DNA from: Maribacter_C sp947494565
GTDB lineage: Bacteria; Bacteroidota; Bacteroidia; Flavobacteriales; Flavobacteriaceae
DNA length: 64,000 bases
Direction of reading: 5' to 3'
NCBI RefSeq assembly: GCF_047345415.1
Contig: NZ_JBLFEP010000006.1
Location: 62,001 to 126,000, forward strand
Numbering within the stretch: the stretch's first letter is position 1; each line of letters opens with the position of its first letter. The notes beneath the pieces are model-generated. The model saw only the letters and a program-made list of their open reading frames with translations. It was not told the origin of the DNA and did not search any database. Below are positions 44,496 through 52,283 of the stretch, in pieces. Position numbers and translations under genes: made by a program.

Positions 44496-46658
44496 TTATT
44501 CTAACTGATAGTCCGGATGACCTAGTTGCCAAAGTGCAAAAGAGTAGAGCATCGAGACATTCCTAAAAAAGCCTCTTCTTGAACCGTCACCAACGTGACC
44601 AGACTCAAATTGAACGGACATGAGTACTGGATTTTTTGTATCCGTCATATTTTGAAGGCGTGCAATAAATTTACCGGGATCCCATGGGGTTACTTGACCA
44701 TCTTTCATTCCAACATTTATCATAACGGAAGGATAAGAGCCATCTTCTTTCAAATGATGATATGAGTCCATTTCCAAAAGTGCATTAAATTCTAAAGAAT
44801 CATTTACTGTGCCAAATTCGTCAACATTGGCAGGTCCATTTGGCTGAAATTCGCTTCTTACCAAATTCAACGAAGGGGATTCCATAATGGCCACCGCGTA
44901 TAAATCTGGTCTTTCTGTTATTGATCTGCCAACAGCAATTCCTCCGGCGCTAACTCCTCTATTTACTAGATATTCAGGGGAGGTGTAATTATGGTCTATT
45001 AAATATTCTGAACATGAAATTACATCTTTCCATGTATTTGATTTGGTAGTTTTGAAACCGGAGGCATGCCAATCATTTCCTTTTTCTCCTCCACCTCGAA
45101 CATGAGCGATGGCAACTATTCCTCCTTCCAAAACCCAAGCTTGCCTTTGAATACTAAATTTGGGACTATAGGAGGCACCGTAAGCCCCATATGAAATCAA
45201 GAGTGTATTGTTCTTACCTTTTTTTTCGATTCCATTTTTGTAAATAAGTGACAGCGGTATCATCACTCCATCGTGTGACTCTACTTCAACCTCTTCTACC
45301 ACGAAGTCTTTAAATTCGGGAAAGGATATTTCTTCAAGCCCCATGTCAGTAAATTTGCCGGTATTTATGTCATAATTATAAGTTATCCGAGGTGATAGCC
45401 AGCCAGTAGTGGATATCAATAAGAACTCCCCTCTTTTACTTATACGAATACTTCCTACCGGTTCGGGAAGTTTAATTTTCTTTGTTTGACCATTATCAAT
45501 TAGATATAAATTGGCATTGACTCCATTTGTGATTGTCGAATAAATTATCTTTTCATCAAATACTTCGAAGTCACTGATGACCTCATTTTCATTTTCTTTG
45601 ACAACAACTTCTGGACTTTGAAAGTTCAAAGAGTCCAGTGAAGTTTTGCAGATTTTAAAATTGGCAGAGTTTTTCGCCGTCTGATAAATCAAATTATTAC
45701 CCGCGATAAAAAATTGATCTATTTTCTCTTTATCGGAAAATAAAAGTTTCCACTCCGTATCTTCAATGTTTTCAATTTGAAAAGGTTTATAATACGTGTT
45801 ATTAAACTCGGCTACGCTACTTATTTTTCCAATCAAAAGGGGATTGTCTGGATTAATTAGTTTAACTATCGGAAAATCTCCTTTTTTAAAAGGTAGATTA
45901 GGTTGGGTTTGTCCAGAGAAAATGATTTTGTCTTCCTTTTGATCAGCTCCTAGAAAGTGAAGTTTTGTTTTGGTTTCTAGAAGATAGGTTGGGTCACTAT
46001 AATCGAAGTGTGGAATATTTAGATATAGAAAACCAGAACTATCAGGTAACCATTCAATTCCTCCCAGAAAGGAGGCGTTAAGACCAGTTAATACCTCAGG
46101 AAGGAATGTTTCGGTCTCAAAGTCATAAATAATTAGGTCAGATTTTTTTTCTCCTTTAGGAGATAAAGAAAATGCTATTTTTGAAAAGTCCCAGCTAACC
46201 TTGAAATATTGAATAATCCAATCCGACTTATACTTTTCTGGGTCAAGAATGAGTATTTCTTTACCGTCTTTATGCTCTCGGTAATAAAAAGAATTTGAAT
46301 TAGTTTCTTTATTAGGCTTGATATAGAAATAGGATCCATTTCCATTGAGGCGATAAAGCTGTAACTTCTCTTCGCTTCTACGATCCAGAAATAGCATTTT
46401 TTCTAGTAAAGTATCTTTAGATTTAATTCGTGAAAGGATGGAATCAGTGAGTATCCCTTGATTTTTGAACCAAGTTTGAATCAGCGTATCATTTAGCTGC
46501 TCAATATTGCTATAGGGGTCTCTTACCGTCAGACCATGAAAGTTCTCGGTCTTTTCTTTTTTTTCTATAGACGGATATTTGATTTTGAAACTCGTCAAAT
46601 TGGTGCAGGAATTAATTAGAATAAAGAGAAAAATTACTGTTTTCAATTTGAAAGTCAT
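44496..46658 (-). CDS. Lipoprotein prolyl-oligopeptidase-family peptidase (S9A), - arm
   Basis: 720 residues. The N-terminal lipobox (FLFILINSC) implies a lipid-anchored periplasmic protein. A beta-propeller follows, then the hydrolase domain with nucleophile Ser in NRGVSAGGIAVG (near 568), Asp in VGMKDGQVTPWDP (near 652) and His in ESGHVGDGSRRG (near 687). The family cuts short peptides after Pro or basic residues; the propeller limits substrates to peptides about the size of the 52-residue precursor encoded directly upstream. It may mature the modified peptide or remove its leader after export (inference). The + arm has no counterpart. Confidence 0.9.
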   Translation of the reverse strand: MTFKLKTVIFLFILINSCTNLTSFKIKYPSIEKKEKTENFHGLTVRDPYSNIEQLNDTLIQTWFKNQGILTDSILSRIKSKDTLLEKMLFLDRRSEEKLQLYRLNGNGSYFYIKPNKETNSNSFYYREHKDGKEILILDPEKYKSDWIIQYFKVSWDFSKIAFSLSPKGEKKSDLIIYDFETETFLPEVLTGLNASFLGGIEWLPDSSGFLYLNIPHFDYSDPTYLLETKTKLHFLGADQKEDKIIFSGQTQPNLPFKKGDFPIVKLINPDNPLLIGKISSVAEFNNTYYKPFQIENIEDTEWKLLFSDKEKIDQFFIAGNNLIYQTAKNSANFKICKTSLDSLNFQSPEVVVKENENEVISDFEVFDEKIIYSTITNGVNANLYLIDNGQTKKIKLPEPVGSIRISKRGEFLLISTTGWLSPRITYNYDINTGKFTDMGLEEISFPEFKDFVVEEVEVESHDGVMIPLSLIYKNGIEKKGKNNTLLISYGAYGASYSPKFSIQRQAWVLEGGIVAIAHVRGGGEKGNDWHASGFKTTKSNTWKDVISCSEYLIDHNYTSPEYLVNRGVSAGGIAVGRSITERPDLYAVAIMESPSLNLVRSEFQPNGPANVDEFGTVNDSLEFNALLEMDSYHHLKEDGSYPSVMINVGMKDGQVTPWDPGKFIARLQNMTDTKNPVLMSVQFESGHVGDGSRRGFFRNVSMLYSFALWQLGHPDYQLE

Positions 46659-46688
46659 ATTACTAAGATAATTTATATTTTCAAGAGT

Positions 46689-46715
46689 AAAGCTGCCTAT
46701 TTAATAGACAGCTTT
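46689..46715 (-). promoter_or_regulatory. Hairpin between the - arm precursor and the biosynthetic genes
   Basis: On the - strand AAAGCTGTCTATT and AATAGGCAGCTTT pair over 13 positions with one G-U, giving a strong short-loop hairpin 24 bases after the precursor stop and 31 bases before the peptidase start. No long U run follows, so it suits partial termination or RNA stabilisation, keeping precursor mRNA in excess. Confidence 0.6.
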
Positions 46716-46738
46716 TCAACACAGACTTGGAATTTTAA

Positions 46739-46897
46739 TCAGGGATCGCAGGAATTATCCTTGGTTGCCTGTTCTCCACATTCGGGGTCTTCAACATTGG
46801 TTCTATTAGAACCGCCGAATATGAAACCTGGTTTTTGAAGCTTAGCAATCTTAAATTTTTGGAATACGAGTTCTGAATCTTTTTTCATTTTGTTCAT
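46739..46897 (-). CDS. Lanthipeptide-type precursor peptide, - arm
   Basis: 52 residues, ATG at 46897. The leader contains FQKFKIAKLQKPGFIFGG, the FxKxKIAKL...GG pattern of Bacteroidota RiPP leaders, with double glycine at 28-29. The predicted core (residues 30-52, starting SNRTNVEDPEC) has two Cys (40, 50) and four Ser/Thr (30, 33, 45, 49), enough for up to two (methyl)lanthionine rings. It is the first gene of the - arm operon, followed by a hairpin, peptidase, LanC and split LanB. No cognate exporter is in this arm. Product structure is unknown. Confidence 0.8.
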   Translation of the reverse strand: MNKMKKDSELVFQKFKIAKLQKPGFIFGGSNRTNVEDPECGEQATKDNSCDP

Positions 46898-46965
46898 TTA
46901 TAGGTTTATAAATTTCTTATCAAAATAGGGCTTCTCCTGATTTCCTTGAAAAAAAGAATGTCGAT

Positions 46966-46975
46966 ATTCATGAAT
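46966..46975. promoter_or_regulatory. ATTCATGAAT box upstream of the - arm precursor
   Basis: A perfect 10-bp palindrome 69 bases upstream of the - arm precursor ATG, in the 85-base gap between regulator and precursor genes. Same word as at 40049, 40071, 48809 and 48830. A likely operator. Confidence 0.6.
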
Positions 46976-46982
46976 TCGGACT

Positions 46983-48689
46983 TCATTCCTCCTTTTTTGT
47001 CAGTTGTTTAATATAATAGGAGGGATTTAATCCTGTTTTATTTTTAAATGCCTTTGAGAAGGATTCCGAAGTATTAAATCCCATTTCTTTAGCAATCCCT
47101 TCAACTGAGTACTGGTTTCTCAATTTCTTGTTAACTCTTAATTCCTTAATGGCATAATTAATTCTGAGGTCTTTCAAATAATTAGAGAAGCTTTTTGATT
47201 TGTAATCATTAATTACAATTGATAGGTACTTAACATTCGTATCCAAAAGAATTGCAAGGCTTTTAGAAGTGATATTATTATTGAGAAAACCTTTTTCGAT
47301 TTCAAATTTTTTTAAACCCTCCATAATATGATTCACAATTGTTTCGGGGATTTTCTCCGCTCTAACGTTACTTTTTTTCTCATCACTTTTCGATGAAGAA
47401 ATAGAGTTAATTTCATCTTCAACAATTAATGCTTCAAATTTCTGCTTGAGTTTTAATTTATTGCTTATTTGGAAATACAAAACTATACCTAGGACCAGTA
47501 GAAGGCTTAAAATCGCGATAATTGTCTTTTTATTTCTTTTTTTGTCTGCGTTCAAACTATTAATTAATTCCTCCTTTTTATTTAACAATTCAGGGGTGTC
47601 GAATACCTTAAATATTCGAGCAGAAACATCCATTCCGTTTTGTGATATAATACTATCAAACAAAAGTGTCTTGTTGACAATTTGATATTTTTTATTTTCA
47701 TCAGTAAGAGAATTTATCAGAAATACATATCCATTTCTTATTTCTGCCGGTTTTAATCCTGTATCGTTAGATATTGAGTCCATAGCCAAATACTCTTTAG
47801 CGGCTTGGCTTAGATTACCCGATTTCTCCTCTATTCTTCCGAGATAATATAGAGCCAGTATCTTGGTTCTATCATCTTTGGAGGCAGATGAAGTCTCTAA
47901 GTTTTTCAGCACTCTTTTGACAGAATTTCTCGCTCTTTCAAAATCTTTCTTGTGCAAATAAAAATTAGCTTCCTCTAAACTAATTTTATTGTACAACATC
48001 GGATAAATAGATTTGGTTCTTGAAAGGCCCTCGGTAATATGTGCTTTCGCAGAATCGATTAATCCTAAACGTATAGAATTCTTTGATAGAAAATAAAGTA
48101 TCTCTGAATATGCATACGGATTGAAGTTTTCCCTATTCTTTTCAAAATCCAAGCATTCCTTGAAAATTTCTAAAGCTTCTTGGTAATAACCAATTTCACC
48201 TTTAATGATTGCAATATTGTGTTTTGCTGCATATTGATAGGAAAGATTGTTCTTTGTTCTAGAATGTTTAAGTGCTTCAATAAAATTTTCTAACGACTTG
48301 GTGTATTGCTCTTTTTCTAAATAATAATTTCCCTTATAAAAGTAGGGAAGCATCGGAAAAAATTTAGAGTCTTGTTTGAGCGTAAGGGAAATGGCCTTAT
48401 CTAGAAGATTTAATTTGGATTGTTCATCCTTTTCATAAGAGGATAGCAAAGTATACCCATGAGCTTCCTCAAATACTTCTTTCTCTCTAATGGCCTTATC
48501 GACATAAACTCCAATATAAGCTTTGACCATTGTGGTGTCTTCTGATACTTGTCCAATAATAGTTGTGATTTCTCTAAAAGTGAGGCTTTTTGCGTACTCC
48601 AAATCGGTTTGCGACTTGCTTTGTTGTCCTGAAGTAGGAAAACAGTACAGGAGCATAACTCCCAACAAAAATCTAAGGCCAATATTCAT
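46983..48689 (-). CDS. Membrane-spanning TPR-AraC transcriptional regulator
   Basis: 568 residues from the ATG at 48689, which starts a signal sequence (MNIGLRFLLGVMLLYCFPTS); the open frame to 48866 adds an implausible extension. About residues 30-380 are TPR repeats, presumably periplasmic. A membrane helix follows (KKTIIAILSLLLVLGIVLYF), and the last ~110 residues are an AraC-type double HTH (YSVEGIAKEMGFNTSESFSK, FKNKTGLNPSYYIKQL). It can sense outside and bind DNA inside without a kinase. It lies between the two lanthipeptide arms and is flanked by ATTCATGAAT boxes, so it probably regulates both. Confidence 0.88.
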   Translation of the reverse strand: MNIGLRFLLGVMLLYCFPTSGQQSKSQTDLEYAKSLTFREITTIIGQVSEDTTMVKAYIGVYVDKAIREKEVFEEAHGYTLLSSYEKDEQSKLNLLDKAISLTLKQDSKFFPMLPYFYKGNYYLEKEQYTKSLENFIEALKHSRTKNNLSYQYAAKHNIAIIKGEIGYYQEALEIFKECLDFEKNRENFNPYAYSEILYFLSKNSIRLGLIDSAKAHITEGLSRTKSIYPMLYNKISLEEANFYLHKKDFERARNSVKRVLKNLETSSASKDDRTKILALYYLGRIEEKSGNLSQAAKEYLAMDSISNDTGLKPAEIRNGYVFLINSLTDENKKYQIVNKTLLFDSIISQNGMDVSARIFKVFDTPELLNKKEELINSLNADKKRNKKTIIAILSLLLVLGIVLYFQISNKLKLKQKFEALIVEDEINSISSSKSDEKKSNVRAEKIPETIVNHIMEGLKKFEIEKGFLNNNITSKSLAILLDTNVKYLSIVINDYKSKSFSNYLKDLRINYAIKELRVNKKLRNQYSVEGIAKEMGFNTSESFSKAFKNKTGLNPSYYIKQLTKKEE

Positions 48690-49093
48690 GGATTTTTTTC
48701 GTGAGTCTTCAAGATGAGGAGGAATGTCAAAAAAAGCAAAAAAAATCGGTAAAACCCTATCAAATACCCAAGAACAAAGGAAAAAACATGAAAAAACCGT
48801 AGCACGGAATTCATGAATAAAGAATATTGATTCATGAATACAGATATCATTTAATTGCATTTGCAACTAAACAATATGAAATTCACAATGTCTATATCGC
48901 GAAATGACAGGTGGAATCCGAAAAGCCTTTCAATAGAGTAGGATCATTTATAGCAGGCTATTAATTCCCTTTGTCAAGTTTAAACTAAAAAACACCATTT
49001 AAGCTACTTAATAAAATTCGCTTGAGTCTTAAATGATAATTTTAGAATGATGATAAAAGTATTTAATATTTCTGGTATTTAAATATTTGTTTT
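48690..49093. other. Divergent promoter region between regulator and + arm precursor
   Basis: 404 AT-rich bases holding the start regions of two divergent genes and the 21-bp-spaced pair of ATTCATGAAT boxes (48809-48839). No gene seen. Confidence 0.6.
48809..48839. promoter_or_regulatory. 21-bp-spaced pair of ATTCATGAAT boxes upstream of the regulator
   Basis: Copies at 48809-48818 and 48830-48839, exactly 21 bp start to start (two helical turns), as is usual for AraC-type regulators. They lie 120-150 bases upstream of the regulator ATG and 255-285 bases upstream of the + arm precursor ATG. Confidence 0.65.
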
Positions 49094-49279
49094 ATGAAAA
49101 AAAGGAGTTTAACAGGTAAGTTGACGCTTAATAAAAAAAGCGTTTCAAACCTAAACATGGGTGAAGTTTACGGAGGAACAGGTGGTTGTTACTCGTGGGA
49201 TTGTTCAGGTGCCTCGTTGCAAAGACAGTGTAACGGAACATCTACTCAAGATGAAGGATCTCAATGTAAGTGTAAATAG
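49094..49279 (+). CDS. Class I lanthipeptide precursor, + arm
   Basis: 61 residues. The leader (KLTLNKKSVSNLNMGEVYGG) matches the KLxLNKxTIxNLN...GG leader of Bacteroidota class I lanthipeptides. Double glycines at 27-28 and 30-31 offer cleavage sites for the C39 peptidase encoded at 55439. The core (from residue 32: CYSWDCSGASLQRQC...) has five Cys (32, 37, 46, 58, 60) and seven Ser/Thr, so up to four or five rings or a free Cys. First gene of the + arm; a perfect 24-bp palindrome follows at 49295. Confidence 0.9.
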   Translation: MKKRSLTGKLTLNKKSVSNLNMGEVYGGTGGCYSWDCSGASLQRQCNGTSTQDEGSQCKCK

Positions 49280-49294
49280 GGACCGGTTTATTTT

Positions 49295-49318
49295 GGCCCG
49301 GAGTTTAAACTCCGGGCC
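49295..49318 (+). promoter_or_regulatory. Perfect 24-bp palindrome after the + arm precursor
   Basis: GGCCCGGAGTTT (49295-49306) followed by its exact reverse complement (49307-49318), 16 bases after the precursor stop. GC-rich in an AT-rich region. There is no strong U run downstream, so it is more likely a partial terminator or RNA-stabilising hairpin than a full stop. Confidence 0.7.
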
Positions 49319-49454
49319 TCATTGAGAACTTCTGATTAAAGTTGCTTTCAATTTATGAAAAAAGAAAACTTTACTTTAAGAGAATAATTGTGTAATACTA
49401 AATGAATTAGTATTTTTTTGTAATCTAATTCTTATTTCAATTATATAAAGAATA

Positions 49455-50981
49455 ATGAAAACGAATATTCTATTGATAAACTTCCTTATACTGATGCCTT
49501 TTGTTGTCACATGTCAGGTCATAAGAGGGAGGGTAATGCATCAAGGCTATCCGCTCGCAGAGGTTAATGTTTTGATTGATGGTACTGAACGAGGAACGCA
49601 GAGTGATTCTAAAGGAAAGTTTGATATAGAAGCAAAACTAGGCGATGTAATTCTTTTGTCTTATTTGGGGATGAAAACAAAGAGAATTCAAATCAATAAT
49701 TACAAGACTATTCAGGTTAATTTGGTAGCGTCGCCCAATGAGTTAAAGGAGGTTGTTGTTAAGGCAAAACGTAATGATGCATCCAAAAAGAGATCCAAGC
49801 CAAAGGAGATTAATTCTTTATTTGGTAATAAAAAACTAGAAGGAATGGGTTCTGCGGTCAGTTATATTGATGGTGCTGAAATAAGGAATTCCGCATCCCT
49901 AGATTTAGTCGCTGCACTTACTGGAAAAACTCCGGGATTTAGACCAACTAGTGAGGGAGTTGTATTAAGGGGGTCGGGTAGTATTGGTAATGCAACATAT
50001 GCTTTATGGGAGGTTGATGGAATTACTTACGACGGTTTTCCGCCACCTATAGATATTAAAAATGTTAAAGAAGTTTTTATAGTAAGGGGATTGGCAGGAA
50101 CTAATTCTTATGGTTCTCGGGGTGTTGGCGGAGTTATTGTTGTTAAAACGAATTTGACTTCCGGCAGATCAAATTCTTCTAAAATTTTAAAAAATGTTTA
50201 TTTGAATAATCAAGTTTTTTCAGAAGATGCCATACCATATGAGACACCAAAAACCCTTAAAAAATATGGCATGTTAGGTTCAAAGGAAGATGTTGGATCA
50301 TTAGTCAAAAGTGTTGGGAAAGATATTGTTGCTCTTAGACGACTCGCTTACGAATATGAAGAGTTAAGTGATATTGAACTGGCAATTCAGCTTTATCGCC
50401 AAGTACTAGTTCTTTCACCAACTGATCCTCATTCGTACAGGGATTTGGCAAATGCATTCTTGAAATTTGGAAAACCAACCAAAGCATGGAATATGTATCG
50501 TGCTTATTTGAGTGAAAGTGAAGGTGATTTTGATGATGGAATTGGCAAAATAATGTTTCATGAAATGGAGAGTCTTTACTATAAGAATGATATACGAAAC
50601 GAGTTAAGTGATTCTTTCGTTCCAGAAAATGAATTTATAAAAACTGGTAAGGGAACAGTTCGCATTGTATTTGAATGGGTAAATCCCAATAAACAATTGA
50701 ATTTAGAAGTTGTCAACCCAAAAAATCTAGTTTTTCAATCAAACCTTGGCGATGAAACTGTAAGACCATCTCATATTAGTGAATTCTTTTTAGATGACGC
50801 AATTAAAGGTAATTGGCAGTTTAATTTAACCATTAAAGACGATTTTGATAGTCATACTTACTTGAGGGTAACGATATATGACAACTGGAATACTTTCATA
50901 AAGTCCTCTCCTCAGATTAAAATATTCCATTTCGAAAAATCTGATTTTAGAAAGTATGAGCTTTTCTCCATTAAAATTTGA
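49455..50981 (+). CDS. TonB-plug / TPR protein without beta-barrel, + arm
   Basis: 508 residues. Signal peptide (MKTNILLINFLILMPFVVTC), a CarboxypepD_reg-like domain (about 22-95, GRVMHQGYPLAEVNVLIDG), then a TonB-receptor plug domain (about 130-235, with VVLRGSGS, YALWEVDG, GLAGTNSYGSRGVGGVIVVK). Instead of the expected ~500-residue barrel there is a TPR-like helical segment (about 290-360) and a C-terminal beta domain (RIVFEWVNPNKQLNLEVVNP) resembling DUF2135. A stand-alone plug in a lanthipeptide operon is unusual; it might bind the exported peptide, dock to a separate barrel or give immunity. No function is established. Confidence 0.8.
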   Translation: MKTNILLINFLILMPFVVTCQVIRGRVMHQGYPLAEVNVLIDGTERGTQSDSKGKFDIEAKLGDVILLSYLGMKTKRIQINNYKTIQVNLVASPNELKEVVVKAKRNDASKKRSKPKEINSLFGNKKLEGMGSAVSYIDGAEIRNSASLDLVAALTGKTPGFRPTSEGVVLRGSGSIGNATYALWEVDGITYDGFPPPIDIKNVKEVFIVRGLAGTNSYGSRGVGGVIVVKTNLTSGRSNSSKILKNVYLNNQVFSEDAIPYETPKTLKKYGMLGSKEDVGSLVKSVGKDIVALRRLAYEYEELSDIELAIQLYRQVLVLSPTDPHSYRDLANAFLKFGKPTKAWNMYRAYLSESEGDFDDGIGKIMFHEMESLYYKNDIRNELSDSFVPENEFIKTGKGTVRIVFEWVNPNKQLNLEVVNPKNLVFQSNLGDETVRPSHISEFFLDDAIKGNWQFNLTIKDDFDSHTYLRVTIYDNWNTFIKSSPQIKIFHFEKSDFRKYELFSIKI

Positions 50982-51063
50982 ATTAATTCAGCGGCTTCTT
51001 GATTTCGTTTTCGAGAAAGAATTTAATAAGAAAAAAACTAGATTATATAATTAGTTCTACAGC

Positions 51064-52272
51064 ATGAATATTCGATTAGAAGTGCAATTGCATGAAATTG
51101 CCACTATTACAGCAAATAGATATAAAGAAGTACCCCATATAGGGGTGTTGGGTGGGAAATCTGGAATTGCTCTCTTCCAATTTTATTGCTCAAAGTATTT
51201 TAATCAAGACATTTATGCAGACAACGGATTGAAAATACTTGAAGATTGTATTGAAAACATAAACAAGGGTTACATAAACTCACCATACTGCGGAGGTTTG
51301 GCAGGTTTTGGATGGGTAATACAACATTTGCATGATCAAGAGTTCCTTGATTTGCCGGCTGATGAAATCCTCTCTTCAATGGATACCCTTTTACTACAGC
51401 AGATGAGAAAGGAGTTGTCAAATAAGTACTTAGATTTTTTACATGGGGCAATCGGATACGGTTTTTATTTTTTAAAAAGATATAAAGGAACTAAGAACGA
51501 CAGATTAAAAAATCAATATGTTAGTTGTCTCACAGAATTAATTAATGGTATTAAGGAGAATGCCCTTTTTGAAAACAACACAATTTTTTGGAAGTCAACT
51601 TTAGATGCAAGAGTTGGTAATAAAGGTTGCAATTTGAGCCTAGCTCATGGTATGGCTGGAATCATCAATTTTTTAGTTCGCATGGCTACTATTCCCTCAT
51701 TAAAAAATGATTGCAACATTTTGCTACGAGGAGCCAGTAATTTCATTGTTGACTTTTATAACAAATCAAACAAAGAATGTGTTTCATTATTTCCAAGCTG
51801 GATAGAAGAAGACTCTATTCCCGAATATGATAGCCGATTAGCTTGGTGTTATGGTGATTTGGGAATTGGTAAATCATTGGAATTAGCAGCGATGGAAATT
51901 GAAAATAACGAATTGGAAAAACAAGCACTGGAAATTCTTGAAGAAAGTGCAAAAAGAGTAGATGCATCTAATACAAGGGTAATCGATGCCGGAATATGTC
52001 ATGGCTCCTTTGGGAATTTTCTGTTTTTTAATGAAATTAATAATCAACATCCATCATCTAAATTTCGAGAGGCCATGGATTTTTGGATTAACGACGGATT
52101 GTCGAAATGTACAGATAACCCTAAAGAACCCTACCTTCAATGGCAAGGCAAGGATTTGGAATGGCGATTCGAATTAAATGTTTTAGAAGGTGTTAGCGGT
52201 ATTGGTCTATGTATTATAGATTATTTGTCAGATGAAAAAAATAATTGGAGTGAATGCTTGTTGCTCTGCTAA
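51064..52272 (+). CDS. Lanthionine synthetase C-like cyclase (LanC), + arm
   Basis: 402 residues, same fold and gene order as the - arm LanC. Motifs LSLAHGMAGI (His near 195), LAWCYGDLGIG (zinc Cys near 262) and DAGICHGSFGN (zinc Cys-His near 312-313) are all intact. Similar overall to the - arm enzyme but clearly diverged, so the modules are old duplicates or were acquired separately. The LanB-N ATG follows after 11 bases. Confidence 0.93.
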   Translation: MNIRLEVQLHEIATITANRYKEVPHIGVLGGKSGIALFQFYCSKYFNQDIYADNGLKILEDCIENINKGYINSPYCGGLAGFGWVIQHLHDQEFLDLPADEILSSMDTLLLQQMRKELSNKYLDFLHGAIGYGFYFLKRYKGTKNDRLKNQYVSCLTELINGIKENALFENNTIFWKSTLDARVGNKGCNLSLAHGMAGIINFLVRMATIPSLKNDCNILLRGASNFIVDFYNKSNKECVSLFPSWIEEDSIPEYDSRLAWCYGDLGIGKSLELAAMEIENNELEKQALEILEESAKRVDASNTRVIDAGICHGSFGNFLFFNEINNQHPSSKFREAMDFWINDGLSKCTDNPKEPYLQWQGKDLEWRFELNVLEGVSGIGLCIIDYLSDEKNNWSECLLLC

Positions 52273-52283
52273 TACCAAAATCA

